Shown piece by piece: positions 51,331-60,794 of a stretch of DNA of 64,000 nt. Position 1 is the first letter of the stretch; each line of letters opens with the position of its first letter. The stretch is from Paractinoplanes toevensis. GTDB lineage: Bacteria; Actinomycetota; Actinomycetes; Mycobacteriales; Micromonosporaceae. Under the pieces are notes generated by a model. The model was not told the DNA's origin. It saw nothing but the letters and a program-made list of their open reading frames with translations, and did no database searches. The stretch spans positions 166,426 through 230,425 of the forward strand of contig NZ_BOQN01000011.1 of NCBI RefSeq assembly GCF_018332695.1. The letters are read 5' to 3'. The position numbers and the translations under genes were made by a program.

Positions 51331-52911
51331 ATGACCACCGGCAACGCGTCGGTCGTCACCAGCCGGACGAGCGTCGCCGACCGCGCCAGCACGCCGGCTG
51401 GTTCGGTCGCCGTCCGTCTCGAACCCTTCGACCGGCACCGGGTTGCTGCCTGGCTCGATGTCTGGAACTCGGTCAACGCCGACCGCTTCGTCGCGGGCCC
51501 GGACGAGCCGCTCAGCTTCGAGACGGTCATGCGGTACGAACACCTCGCCACTCAGCCGCTGCTGTTGTTGATGCTCGCGCTCTACGACGCCGAGGGCAAC
51601 GCCCTGCTGAAGGCCGGGTTCCTGCGCACCGACGAGCTCTACGAGCAGTTGCTGGCCCGCTTCGCCCGGCGGGAGGTGACCAAGCTCGCCGACGGCCTGC
51701 CGCCGCGGGAGCGGGACAAGCGGGTCGAGGCCGAGCTGCGCAAACTCAGCGTCGTAGCGTTCGCCATGTTCAACCGCGACGCCCAGTGGGTCACCGAGAC
51801 CCAGCTCGAAGCGGATCTGCACGCCCTGCCCGGCCTGACCGGTGCCGTCGCGCCGGAGGCGTCCCCGTCCGACCTCCGGGCGCCGCTGCGGCCGGCCGAG
51901 CTGGCGCTGGGATCGTTCTTCTTCGTGCACCGGGCGCGGGCCTCGCGCGACGGCGTGTCCCTGGAGACCTACGAGTTCCTGCACGCCACGTTCGGCGAGT
52001 TCCTGGTCGCCCGCCTGATCCACGGCGTCGTCGGCAGCCTCATCGCCCGCGAACGCGCCTCGACCTTCCCGTCCGGCGCGGCCGTGGACGACGACCTGCT
52101 CTACACGCTGCTCTCGTTCGCGCCGCTCAGTGGCCGGCGCCAGGCCGTCGACTTCCTCCGTGGCATCGTGAAGGCCGGTTCGGAGGATGACCGCGCCGAC
52201 TGGGCGGATCTGGTCGCTCGCCTCTTCCGGTCGGCGACGCTGCCCCGCCCGCCGCGAGCCTTCGAGGAGTACGCACCCAAGCGGCTACCGGTCCTGTCCC
52301 GGCTGGCCGCCTACACCTCCAACCTGCTGCTTCTCGCACTGTGCGCGGGTCATACCACAGTGGTGCGGCTCTTCGGCGGCCGAGCGGACGACGAGAATCA
52401 GGACTTGGGAGCCTGGCGCGGCATGTGCCTGTTCTGGCGTTCCCAGGATGCCGGTTCCGGGTGGGCCGGCCTGCTGGACCAGGTGACGGTCGATCGGGTT
52501 CGCCGCGGGTCATGCGTCGACGTCGCGCTGTCGCTCGACAGCCCCGCGGGCGCGAACTTCCCGCTGGTCGACATGGAATGGCTGCATCGAGGCGACAGCG
52601 GCGGGACGAATCGTTTCTCTGCTTTCGGCGATCGATTGGGGATGCTTCGCCGGGAAGCCCGCTTCACCTGTGACCTCGCGGCCGATCTTCAGCAGCACGC
52701 GCTGGAGCCGCTCGTCCGGGCGGGGCTGGAGACCGCCGGGAACGTCGTCCATGATTCTCCGGAGGCTGGTTTCGCCAGCCCGCTCAGCAGGTTCATGCAG
52801 ATCGTGACAGCCGACTCGTTGCCAGTGTCCGCGCGGGAGAAGCTCTACCGTGCGTCCCTGAAGGCTGCGACCGCTATCCGCACATCATCGATCAGTTACT
52901 CCGGCAGATGA
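51331..52911 (+). pseudogene. NACHT fragment: sensor, winged-helix and C-terminal region
   Basis: An open frame of 526 codons starting at an accidental ATG and entering family sequence at NASVVTSRTSVADRA (the strand after Walker B, with its sensor Arg). It continues with RLEPFDRHRVAAWLDVWNSV, HLATQPLLLLMLALYDAEGN and the helical C-terminal part, ending in the off-frame SSISYSGR. Gene callers will probably report it as a separate hypothetical protein. Whether it is translated is unknown. Confidence 0.65.
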
Positions 52912-53255
52912 CGCACGACATCGAGATCGAAGCGCCCCTGGTCGAGGAGATCCTCGGCAACCTCTGGGCCGGCACCAGTCAGCTCGCGACGGTCCGCTGT
53001 GCGCTCGCCCATCTCGACCCGGGCCACCACCCGGAGGCCAGCAGGGGCCTCGCCGAATACATCAGTCACAGCCTCGACGACAGTGTCGGTAGCTGGACCG
53101 AGCTCGAGGCGGAGGCCGCCATCAGGCTCGCCGAGCTGGGTCTTCCCTCGCCGGCGATAAGCGGCGTGGACGCCGAGCGAATTCTGCTCACACACCGATC
53201 CAGGCGCCCCGATCTCGTCGACCGCATTCGGATTCTGGTCGGAGACGATCGCTGA
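52866..53255 (+). pseudogene. NACHT fragment: C-terminal tail
   Basis: The frame reads CDRYPHIIDQLLRQ and then continues from an ATG at 52908 as MTHDIEIEAPLVEEI to the stop at 53255. If read alone from 52908 it would be a 115-residue acidic helical protein with no recognisable family. The upstream in-frame match to the NACHT C-terminus shows it is the tail of the broken gene. Confidence 0.6.
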
Positions 53256-53280
53256 GGGCCCGAGCCACGCCCGGGCTCTC
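53254..53280. terminator. Hairpin between the NACHT pseudogene and glgP
   Basis: GAGGGCCCG (53254-53262) pairs with CGGGCTCTC (53272-53280) at 8 of 9 positions around a 9-base loop, between two convergent genes. No T-run on either strand. Confidence 0.55.
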
Positions 53281-53285
53281 GGGGA

Positions 53286-55712
53286 TCAGCGCGCGACCTT
53301 CACCGGGTTGACGTGCCAGATCTCCGCGGCGTAGTCGCGGACCGTGCGGTCGGCCGAGAAGAAGCCGCTTCGGGCCGTGTTCAGGATCGACTTGCGGGTC
53401 CACGTCTCGGTGTCCTGCCACGCCACGTCCACCTCGTCCTGGGCGTCCACGTAGGCGCGGTAGTCGGCCAGCGTCAGGTACTCGTCGGAGTTCAGCAGGG
53501 ACTCGCCGACCTCGCGGCCGATGCCCAGGAACTTGCCGTCCAGGATCGAGTCCAGGGCGTGCCGCAGCTCGGCGTCGCGGTCGTAGTGGTCGCGCGGCCG
53601 GTAGCCGTTCTCCTTCAGGGCCACCGCGGCCGGCGTGTCCAGGCCGAACAGGAAGAAGTTGTCGCCGCCCACCCGGTCGCGGATCTCGATGTTGGCGCCG
53701 TCCAGGGTGCCGATCGTCAGGGCGCCGTTCAGGGCCAGCTTCATGTTGCCGGTGCCGGAGGCCTCCTTACCGGCCATCGAGATCTGCTCGCTCAGGTCGG
53801 CGGCCGGGATGATCAGCGAACCGAGGGTGACGTTGTAGTTGGCCGGGAAGACCACCTTCAGGTACGGCGAGACGGCCGGGTCGGCGTCGATCACGGCGGC
53901 TACCGCGTTGATCAGGCGGATGATGTGTTTCGCCGCGTGGTAGGCGGGGGCCGCCTTGCCGGCGAACAGGACCGTGCGGGGCACGTACGCCTGGCCGGGG
54001 TTGGCCTTGATGCGGTGGTACATGGTGATGATGTGCAGCAGCTTGAGCTGCTGGCGCTTGTACTCGTGGAAGCGCTTGATCATCACGTCGGTGAGCGAGT
54101 CGGGGTCGCCGAGGCCGAGGCGGACCTTGTTGGCCTGCTTGACCGCGCGCCACCGGGCCTGGAACGACGCGTCGTCGGCCAGGGCCTCGAGGCCGGCCAG
54201 CCGGTCCAGGTCGTCGATCCACTCGTCGCCGCCGAGGCCCTCGGTGATCAGCGAGGACAGGGTGGGGTTCGCGATCCTGATGAAGCGGCGCGGCGAGATG
54301 CCGTTGGTGACGTTGTGGAACTTGTCGGGCCAGAGTTCGGCGAAATCACGCAACGTGGTCGAGGCCAGCAACTCGGAGTGGAGTTCGGCCACGCCGTTGA
54401 CGGCCTGCGTGCCGACCACGGCCAGGTTGGCCATCCGTACGCGTCGCTCCGGCTCTTCCTGGATGAGCGACATCCGGCGTACGCGATCGGCGTCGCCGGG
54501 GAAAGCCTCGCGCACCTCAGCCAGGAAGTGCTCGTTGATCGTGTAGATGATCTCCAGGTGGCGGGGGAGCAGCCGCTCGAACATCGGGACCGGCCAGGTC
54601 TCCAGGGCCTCGGGCAGCAGGGTGTGGCAGGTGTAGGCGAAGGTCTGCCGCACCAGCGCCCAGGCCAGGTCCCAGTTGAGGCCCTCCTCGTCGACGAGCA
54701 GGCGCATCAGCTCGGGGATGGCGAGCGTGGGGTGCGTGTCGTTGAGCTGGATGACCGTCTTCTTGGGGAAGTCGGCCCAGTCCGAATTGCGCAGCCGGAA
54801 GCGGCGGATGATGTCCCGCAGTGAGCAGGAGACCAGGAAGTACTGCTGCTTGAGGCGCAGTTCGCGGCCGGAGTCGGTGCTGTCGTCGGGGTAGAGCACC
54901 TTGCTGATGTTCTCGGCGTGCACAGCCTCGTCGACCGCCTCGGCGTACTGGCCGGCCGAGAAGCGGGACAGGTCGAACGACGACTCGCTGCCGCGGGCGC
55001 GCCACAGGCGCACGATGTTGACCGTGTCGGTGCCGTGCCCGGGCACCAGCATGTGGCTGGGCTCGCCGAGGACGACCTCACCGGGGATCCAGGTGGTCTT
55101 GCCGGCTTCGTCGCGCTCGGTGTGGCCGTAGAAGAAGACGGTCTGCTGGTCGTCGGGGGCCGGGAACTCCCACGGGTTGCCCTGGTAGGACCAGTCGTCC
55201 GGCTTCTCGACCTGAGCGCCGTCGGAGAACGTCTGCTTGAAGATGCCCAGGTCGTAGCGGATGCCGTAGCCGACCGCCGGAATGTCCAGGGTGGCCATCG
55301 CGTCGAGCAGGCAGGCCGCCAGCCGGCCGAGGCCGCCGTTGCCGAGGCCGGGCTCGACGTCCAGGCTCTCGACCTCGTCGGGGTCCATGCCGAGCTGCTG
55401 GAGGGCGATCCGGGCGATCCGGTCGGTGCCGGAGTAGAGCATGTTCTGCTCGAGCTGCTTGCCGAGGAGGTATTCGGCGGACAGGTAGTAGACCCAGCGG
55501 GGGTTGGCGGCGTAGTGCGCGGCGGCGGTGCGGACCCGGCGCTCGGCCAGGCGGTCGCGGACGGTCAGGGCCAGAGTCTCGTACGCGTCCTGCGTGCTCG
55601 CCGACTCCACGGTGGTCCCGCGCCGGTAGTACAGGTTGCTCAGCAGGTCCTGCTCGAACTCGGCAGCCGAGGTGCCGAGCGGGCGCAGGCCCATCCCGTT
55701 GCGTACGTCCAT
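53286..55712 (-). CDS. glgP: Glycogen/starch/alpha-glucan phosphorylase
   Basis: An 808-residue GT35 phosphorylase that releases glucose-1-phosphate from alpha-1,4-glucan using phosphate and PLP. Conserved regions run the whole length: [70 protein letters not shown], the mid-protein [33 protein letters not shown], and the PLP-lysine site [19 protein letters not shown] followed by TLDGANIEI. Full family length (about 800). It is the classical long type, distinct from the shorter alpha-glucan phosphorylases of some actinobacteria. Convergent to the NACHT pseudogene, and 36 bases from the stop of the upstream PAS-GGDEF gene on the same strand. Confidence 0.97.
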   Translation of the reverse strand: MDVRNGMGLRPLGTSAAEFEQDLLSNLYYRRGTTVESASTQDAYETLALTVRDRLAERRVRTAAAHYAANPRWVYYLSAEYLLGKQLEQNMLYSGTDRIARIALQQLGMDPDEVESLDVEPGLGNGGLGRLAACLLDAMATLDIPAVGYGIRYDLGIFKQTFSDGAQVEKPDDWSYQGNPWEFPAPDDQQTVFFYGHTERDEAGKTTWIPGEVVLGEPSHMLVPGHGTDTVNIVRLWRARGSESSFDLSRFSAGQYAEAVDEAVHAENISKVLYPDDSTDSGRELRLKQQYFLVSCSLRDIIRRFRLRNSDWADFPKKTVIQLNDTHPTLAIPELMRLLVDEEGLNWDLAWALVRQTFAYTCHTLLPEALETWPVPMFERLLPRHLEIIYTINEHFLAEVREAFPGDADRVRRMSLIQEEPERRVRMANLAVVGTQAVNGVAELHSELLASTTLRDFAELWPDKFHNVTNGISPRRFIRIANPTLSSLITEGLGGDEWIDDLDRLAGLEALADDASFQARWRAVKQANKVRLGLGDPDSLTDVMIKRFHEYKRQQLKLLHIITMYHRIKANPGQAYVPRTVLFAGKAAPAYHAAKHIIRLINAVAAVIDADPAVSPYLKVVFPANYNVTLGSLIIPAADLSEQISMAGKEASGTGNMKLALNGALTIGTLDGANIEIRDRVGGDNFFLFGLDTPAAVALKENGYRPRDHYDRDAELRHALDSILDGKFLGIGREVGESLLNSDEYLTLADYRAYVDAQDEVDVAWQDTETWTRKSILNTARSGFFSADRTVRDYAAEIWHVNPVKVAR

Positions 55713-55748
55713 GTCCGCACCCTTTCGCAGTCAGGTGTCCGGCAGCTG

Positions 55749-57146
55749 TCAGTTGTGTGCCGGTTGTAATGCGATGTCATCGCTGTAGAGCTCGGCGTCG
55801 TGCGTGCCTCGGCGCTTCGCCGCGTACATCGCCAGGTCTGCCTGGTGAAGTAGATCGGTCACGCTGGTGCACGTTTTAGGAACCGCGATGCCGATACTTG
55901 CTCGGATGTGCAACTCCCGGCCATCCACTGTGATCGGTTCGGCGATCGCGGCCAGCAGATCCTCGGCGACGTCGACCGCGGCGGCCTGGTCGGCCGAGGG
56001 CAGCGCGACGGCGAACTCGTCACCGCCGAGCCGGCCGGCGAAGCCGGCGCGTTCGAGCACCCGGGCGACGGCGACCAGGACGGCATCGCCGTACCGGTGG
56101 CCGTGGGTGTCGTTGATCGGTTTGAAGCCGTCCAGGTCGATGAAGAGCACGGCCGGAGGGCGTTCCATGCTCTCCAGCTCGGCGAGGAACGCGGACCGGT
56201 TGATCAGCCCGGTGAGCTGGTCGTGCCGGGCGTCGTAGGCGAGTCGCTGCTGGGCCTTGCGACGTTCGGTGACGTCGCGCACCGTGGCGACGATGCCGCC
56301 GACGGCCGGCTTGTCGCGGAAGTCCCGGATGAAGATCTCGGTCCACCGCCAGCCGCCGTCCCGGTGCCTGATCCGGACGTGGTAGGTGATGCCCTCCGGC
56401 GTGTGGTGCACCCGTTCCAGCGCGTCGACCACGGTGGGGATGTCGTCGGGGTGCACGTGCAGGGGATAGTCGCCGTGGTCGTAGTGGTCGACCGGGTAGC
56501 CGGTGAGTTTCTCCACGGCCGGGCTGACGTAGGTCGGGCTGCCGCCCGGCCCGAGCACGCAGAGCACGTCGGCGGAGTCCTGCACGAGGATCCGGAAGCG
56601 TTCCTCCCGGTCGCGCAGCCGCACCTCGGCCGCCTCGCGTTCCTCGGCGCTCTGGCCGATCGCCCGGATGAACATGCCGGTGAGCACGAGCCCGAGGAAT
56701 CCGGCCGCCTGCGCCATGGTGGGCGTCAGGTAGCACTCGATCCAGCCGAGCGCGATGCCGGCCTGCCCGGCCAGGATGACGCCGATCGACCAGGCCAGGA
56801 CCGGCCGCCACACGAAGGCGCCCAGGTTGCGGATCTGGTAGGTGACGACCAGGGCGAAGACGAGGGGCAGCACCGGACCCCAGCCGAGCGCATAGATGAT
56901 CCAACCGCACAGGACCACGTTGACGATCGCCGTCGTGGATCGCCAGGGGCCACGTTTCTGCCAGGCCAGGACCTTCGGCTCGGTGCAGATGATGATCAGC
57001 AACAGCGGCGCGAGGGTGACCCACAGCGATGAGGGGCCGGCCCAGCCGCGCGGGTGCAGCAGCGCGATCACGACGATGGCGATGAGCGGCTCGAACGCCC
57101 GCGCGAGGAAGGGTGGCAGCCGTCTACTGCCTCGGGTCCTCGTCAC
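55749..57146 (-). CDS. Membrane PAS-GGDEF diguanylate cyclase
   Basis: A 465-residue protein. Five to six membrane segments (about 15-175) include FEPLIAIVVIALLHPRGW, LWVTLAPLLLIIICTEP and LGLVLTGMFIRAIG. A PAS domain follows (about 195-310): RFRILVQDSADVLCVLGPGG, SPAVEKLTGYPVDHYDHGDY and a PAC end. The GGDEF domain (about 315-465) has DQLTGLINRSAFLAE, LFIDLDGFKPINDTHGHRYG and GRLGGDEFAVAL. The RxxD inhibitory site is absent. It ends ADLAMYAAKRRG. The GTG at 57146 is chosen; a GTG at 57248 would add 34 residues with no membrane or domain character. Upstream of glgP on the same strand, spaced so that cotranscription is possible. Confidence 0.88.
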   Translation of the reverse strand: MTRTRGSRRLPPFLARAFEPLIAIVVIALLHPRGWAGPSSLWVTLAPLLLIIICTEPKVLAWQKRGPWRSTTAIVNVVLCGWIIYALGWGPVLPLVFALVVTYQIRNLGAFVWRPVLAWSIGVILAGQAGIALGWIECYLTPTMAQAAGFLGLVLTGMFIRAIGQSAEEREAAEVRLRDREERFRILVQDSADVLCVLGPGGSPTYVSPAVEKLTGYPVDHYDHGDYPLHVHPDDIPTVVDALERVHHTPEGITYHVRIRHRDGGWRWTEIFIRDFRDKPAVGGIVATVRDVTERRKAQQRLAYDARHDQLTGLINRSAFLAELESMERPPAVLFIDLDGFKPINDTHGHRYGDAVLVAVARVLERAGFAGRLGGDEFAVALPSADQAAAVDVAEDLLAAIAEPITVDGRELHIRASIGIAVPKTCTSVTDLLHQADLAMYAAKRRGTHDAELYSDDIALQPAHN

Positions 57147-57326
57147 GGGGTCTTTGATCGGTCCCGCCCGGAGCGATCCAAGAGGATCGGCGGCGGGTGA
57201 CCGAAATCCCAAACCCCAGAAGATGAGGGTACGGGCATGCGAAGTCACGTGGCACCCGGCCAGCCGGGCGGCCGGTCCGGGCCGTTCCCGGCCACCGGCG
57301 GCCCGCGGGGCCGTGCAATTCGGGAG

Positions 57327-57938
57327 TCACCGCGAGGGGGTCGTTCCTGCTGCTCGTCCGGTGAGCAGGGGCAGCCACACCTCGTCCACGATCTCGACGA
57401 TCGCCTCGTCCGGCACCGGGCGCAGGGTCATCAGCATGTCGTGCCGCAGCAGATCGAACGGCAGATTGACCACTCGGGCCGAGCGCCGCCCGGCCGGCAG
57501 CTCCCCGCGCTCGACCGCGCGCTCGACGATCATCGCGGCGCCGGTCTTCCGGCCCGGCACGCCCAGGGTTTCGCGGAGGTCGCTGAAGCTGGTGCCGGTC
57601 TCCCGGAAGTAGTCGGTCAGCTGCACGCTGAGCAGCGTGATCATGCGCGACCGGCCGGCGACGGCGTTGCGCAGGTAGCCGATCGCGTCGTCGCGCAGGC
57701 TGCCGGTGTCCGGCACCGGGACCGGCTGCGCGATCCAGAACTTCCGGAGCGTGGCGAGCAGCAGGTCGCCGCGCTGCGGCCAGCGCCGGTAGAGCACCGG
57801 CCGGCTGGTGCCGGCCCGGGCGGCGACGGCCTCGTAGGTGAAGCCGGAATAGGCCTGTTCGGTCAGCACCTCCCAGGCGGCGTCGAGGATCGCCTCTTCC
57901 AGCTCGGTGCCCCGCCGGCGTTGCTGCTTAAGACTCAC
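57327..57938 (-). CDS. TetR/AcrR-family transcriptional regulator
   Basis: A 203-residue TetR protein. The HTH is at about 15-60: LEEAILDAAWEVLTEQAYSG, FTYEAVAARAGTSRPVLYRR and WPQRGDLLLATLR. The C-terminal helical domain resembles TetR_C_16-type (VERGELPAGRRSARVVNLPF then DLLRHDMLMTL). GTG start at 57938. It is divergent from the DHA2 exporter gene, and the 70-base gap has TAAGATAC-like half-sites, giving a standard repressor/exporter pair. Confidence 0.92.
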   Translation of the reverse strand: MSLKQQRRRGTELEEAILDAAWEVLTEQAYSGFTYEAVAARAGTSRPVLYRRWPQRGDLLLATLRKFWIAQPVPVPDTGSLRDDAIGYLRNAVAGRSRMITLLSVQLTDYFRETGTSFSDLRETLGVPGRKTGAAMIVERAVERGELPAGRRSARVVNLPFDLLRHDMLMTLRPVPDEAIVEIVDEVWLPLLTGRAAGTTPSR

Positions 57939-57942
57939 TTGC

Positions 57943-57997
57943 GTATCTTACCGCGCCGACGTACCGTGGCAAACGTTAGATACAGTCGCGTACCTTA
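57943..57997. promoter_or_regulatory. Candidate TetR operator half-sites in the tetR/MFS divergent gap
   Basis: TTAGATAC (57976-57983) and GTACCTTA (57990-57997) form an imperfect inverted repeat with a 6-base spacer. A further half, GTATCTTA, is at 57943-57950, 5 bases from the TetR start. The common half-site is TAAGATAC or its complement. Confidence 0.55.
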
Positions 57998-58008
57998 AGG
58001 TGGCTCCG

Positions 58009-59418
58009 ATGCCCATCGAACGAACCGCACTGCGCACCGCCATCGCGGTGCTCGTCGGCGGCGTGGCGGTGATCCTCGACTCGACGATCGTCAGTGTCGC
58101 CCTGCACGAGCTGGCCGCCGACCTGAACGCCGACGTCAGCACCATCCAATGGGTCAGCACCGCCTACCTGCTGGCACTCGGCGTGGTGATTCCCGTGGTC
58201 GGCTGGTTGCAGAGCCACCTGGGCGCCAAGAAGCTGTGGATGGCCGCGCTCGCGGTCTTCCTGCTCGGCTCGGTGCTCTGCTCGTTCGCCTGGGACGCTC
58301 CGAGCCTGATCGCGTTCCGTGTCGTCCAGGGCGTGGGCGGCGGCGCCATGATGCCGCTGATGATGACCATGATCATGCAGGCCGCCACCGGCCCCGACCG
58401 GGCCCGGCTGATGTCCACGGTCGCCCTGCCGGCCGCGGTCGGCCCGATCCTCGGCCCGGTGATCGGCGGCCTGATCCTGGGCGCCGGCGACTGGCGCTGG
58501 CTGTTCCTGGTGAACGTGCCGCTCTGCCTGGCCGGCCTGTTCCTCGCGGGGCGGATGATTCCCGCCGACGCTCCGGGCCGCAAGGTCCGCCTAGACGTCG
58601 TCGGCCTGGTCCTGCTGTCCCCGGCCCTGGTGGCGCTGCTGTGGGGGCTGTCCAACGTGAGCGGCGGCGGTGGTTTCGCCCAGGTCGACGTCCTGCTTCC
58701 GCTGATCGGGGGAGCGCTGCTGCTGGCCGGTTTCATCGGGTGGGCGCTGCGCCGCCGCGGTGACGCCCTGGTCGACCTCGAAGTGCTGCGGTCCCGCCCG
58801 ACCTGGGCGGCCACCACGCTGATGTTCCTCTCCGGCGCCTCGCTGTACGGCGCGATGCTGCTGCTGCCGCTCTACTGGCAGGAGCTGCGCGGCGAGACCG
58901 CCCTCGCGGCCGGCCTGCTGCTGATCCCGCAGGGCGTCGGCTCGCTGCTGAGCCGCACCGCCGCCGCGAAACTGATGGACCACGTCAGCGCCCGCTGGGT
59001 CGCGCTGATCGGCTTCGTGCTGGTCGGCGTCGCCACCGTGCCGTTCGCACTGGCCGGCGCCGACACCGCGACCTGGCCGCTGCTGGTGGCGCTCTTCGTC
59101 CGCGGACTCGGGATGGGCATGGTGATGATCCCGCTGATGACGGTCGCGTTCATCGGCCTCGAGCGGGAGAAGGTCCCGCACGCCAGCATCGTCACCCGCA
59201 TCGCCCAGCAGGTCGGCGGCTCGGTCGGGGTCGCGCTGCTGGCCGTCATCCTGGCCACCGCGGCGACCGGCAACTCCCTGGCCGTCGCGTTCGACATCGC
59301 CTTCTGGTGGACGGTCGGCTTCACCGCGGTGGCGGTGCTGCTGTCCTTCCTGCTGCCCGGCCGGCCCGCCGCCGGCGCCACCCCGGTCGCACCGGAACCC
59401 GCGCTCGCGAAGGCCTGA
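58009..59418 (+). CDS. MFS drug exporter, DHA2 (EmrB/QacA) family
   Basis: A 469-residue 14-segment facilitator. The first segment has AVLVGGVAVILDSTIVSVAL. WVSTAYLLALGVVIPVVGWL, a motif A-like LQSHLGAKKLWM, and motif C ALPAAVGPILGPVIGGLILG follow. Compared with the exporter at 45360 it is shorter, lacking the charged tail, and sequence similarity is limited to family motifs. ATG 58009 has AAGGTGG upstream. It pairs with the divergent TetR gene, and expression is probably released by its drug or metabolite. Confidence 0.93.
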   Translation: MPIERTALRTAIAVLVGGVAVILDSTIVSVALHELAADLNADVSTIQWVSTAYLLALGVVIPVVGWLQSHLGAKKLWMAALAVFLLGSVLCSFAWDAPSLIAFRVVQGVGGGAMMPLMMTMIMQAATGPDRARLMSTVALPAAVGPILGPVIGGLILGAGDWRWLFLVNVPLCLAGLFLAGRMIPADAPGRKVRLDVVGLVLLSPALVALLWGLSNVSGGGGFAQVDVLLPLIGGALLLAGFIGWALRRRGDALVDLEVLRSRPTWAATTLMFLSGASLYGAMLLLPLYWQELRGETALAAGLLLIPQGVGSLLSRTAAAKLMDHVSARWVALIGFVLVGVATVPFALAGADTATWPLLVALFVRGLGMGMVMIPLMTVAFIGLEREKVPHASIVTRIAQQVGGSVGVALLAVILATAATGNSLAVAFDIAFWWTVGFTAVAVLLSFLLPGRPAAGATPVAPEPALAKA

Positions 59419-59530
59419 CATGCGAGCCGGCCCGGGGTAAGCCATCCTTGCTGATGAGCAAGTATCCTGGGCGGCCAGGTGGCCGCCGGTCACGCCGGCA
59501 CCAGCTCGGGACCGAGAGGCGGACCACGAC

Positions 59531-60739
59531 ATGACTGCGGTTTCACGGCAGGGCGCGGACGAGGACCTACGAGCGTTGTCGGGGCAGTCCACCGCCGTCT
59601 TCGCGGCACTCACCGGGTCGGCCCACCGGGTCGAGACGGCGAACGCGGCGTTCCTCGCCACCGTCGGCGAGGAGCCGGCCCGGGCCGGCGGCGCCCTCGC
59701 GGATCTGCTGGACCAGGTCTTCCGCACGGGTGAGCCGCACGTCGGCCGGGACATCCCGGTCCGGCTCGGCACCCGGGAAGCCGTCTTCGACTTCACCGGC
59801 GAGCCGCGCCGGGATGCGGGCGGTGCGGTGACCGGGATCCATCTGATCGGCGTGGAGACGACTCAGATCAGGCACGCCCAGCGGCTGATGGCCGAACACC
59901 GCGCCCTGCTGGAGCAGATCGCGCGGCAGGCCCCGCTGGCCGACGTGCTGGACGGGATGGCCCGCTGCATCGAGCGGCTCGCACCGCAGGAGGTGCTCGT
60001 CTCGGTGCTGCTCGCCGACCCGGACGGCCGGCACCTGCGGCACGGCGCAGCGCCCAGCCTGCCCGTCTTCTACAACGAGGCCATCGACGGGATCGCCACC
60101 GGCGAGGGGGTCGGCTCCTGCGGCACCGCCGCCCACCGGCGGGAACCGGTCATCGTCACGGACATCGCCACCGACCCGTTCTGGGACGACTTCCGGGAGT
60201 TGGCCGGGCAGGCCGGAGTGGCCGCGTGCTGGTCCACGCCGATCCTGGCCCGCGACGGCGCTCTGCTCGGCACCTTCGCCATGTACCACCGGATCCCGCG
60301 CGTCCCGGAGGACAGCGACCTCGCCCTGGCCCGCGTCTTCGCCGGAACGGCGGCCCTGGCCATCGAACGCCATCACGACGAGCAGGCCCGGCTGGCCGCC
60401 GAGGCGCGCGCCAGGGCTGCCCTCGACGAACTGGCCACGGCGGTTCGCGCCGAGCAGGAGCTGCGGGCCGCCGCCGAGCAGCGCGCCACGGCCGCCGCGG
60501 AACTCGCCGACCGGATGCGTACGGCCGCGGCCGCCCAGGCGGCCCGGCCGCACCCCGAACGCTGCCAGCTCGGCGGCTCGCCGGGGTGCACCGCGCCGGC
60601 CGAGATCAAGCTCGCCGACTCGTGGGGCGACGCGGCGTGGGGCTGCCCGGCCCATGTCGAGGAAGCCATCATCAACCTGCGCTCGGTGTTCATCGCCAGC
60701 GAGGAACTCGGCGGCCTGGCCGCCTACCTCAACCGCTGA
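59531..60739 (+). CDS. PAS-like/GAF-domain protein with coiled coil and C-terminal Cys/His cluster
   Basis: A 402-residue soluble protein. A PAS-like N-terminal part (about 20-115) is followed by a GAF domain (about 130-285: PLADVLDGMARCIERLAPQE, GEGVGSCGTAAHRREPVIVT, DPFWDDFRELAGQAGV, CWSTPILARDGALLGTFAMY). An Ala/Arg/Glu-rich coiled coil follows (about 285-338). The C-terminal end is unusual: HPERCQLGGSPGCTAPAEIK and DAAWGCPAHVEEAI give three Cys and two His in about 40 residues. No kinase, HTH or GGDEF output is present, so the output may be protein binding or metal binding at the cluster. It stands alone, downstream of the exporter. Confidence 0.78.
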   Translation: MTAVSRQGADEDLRALSGQSTAVFAALTGSAHRVETANAAFLATVGEEPARAGGALADLLDQVFRTGEPHVGRDIPVRLGTREAVFDFTGEPRRDAGGAVTGIHLIGVETTQIRHAQRLMAEHRALLEQIARQAPLADVLDGMARCIERLAPQEVLVSVLLADPDGRHLRHGAAPSLPVFYNEAIDGIATGEGVGSCGTAAHRREPVIVTDIATDPFWDDFRELAGQAGVAACWSTPILARDGALLGTFAMYHRIPRVPEDSDLALARVFAGTAALAIERHHDEQARLAAEARARAALDELATAVRAEQELRAAAEQRATAAAELADRMRTAAAAQAARPHPERCQLGGSPGCTAPAEIKLADSWGDAAWGCPAHVEEAIINLRSVFIASEELGGLAAYLNR

Positions 60740-60794
60740 CCGCGCCGGGCGGAACCGGGTCGTCGCCGGCCGGGCCGGCCGGTAGCGTGCGCCG

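Larger units (their letters stand above)
50338..53255 (+). pseudogene. Broken NACHT-family STAND NTPase gene
   Basis: The pieces together make an actinobacterial NACHT NTPase but in three changes of frame. The GTG at 50338 opens GREVSYEDAVKLLGGDAAQI, the family's helical N-terminal domain. After FFEA near 50623 the match moves to another frame (SEADWPFPYRDLELTADEQR), consistent with one lost base. That frame runs to FLAGHLTSAAAIQ near 51330. The next conserved block is VVTSRTSVADRA in a third reading, so Walker A, Walker B and roughly 110 residues between are absent. The rest (LEPFD, HLATQPLLLLMLALYDAEGN, FLHATFGEFLVARLI) is present up to about 52868, where a further one-base loss puts CDRYPHIIDQLLRQ in another frame to the stop at 53255. 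Bacterial NACHT proteins include antiphage NLR-like proteins. Confidence 0.8.

Noticed and set aside
52908..53255. Independent small gene encoding a 115-residue acidic protein
   Set aside because: The same frame immediately upstream (CDRYPHIIDQLLRQ) continues the NACHT C-terminus, so the frame is its displaced tail rather than a gene of its own.
35119..57146. Biosynthetic gene cluster for a natural product
   Set aside because: The fatty-acid genes form a beta-oxidation/FAS-II-like set, and no ketosynthase, NRPS, terpene cyclase or RiPP precursor is present in the window.
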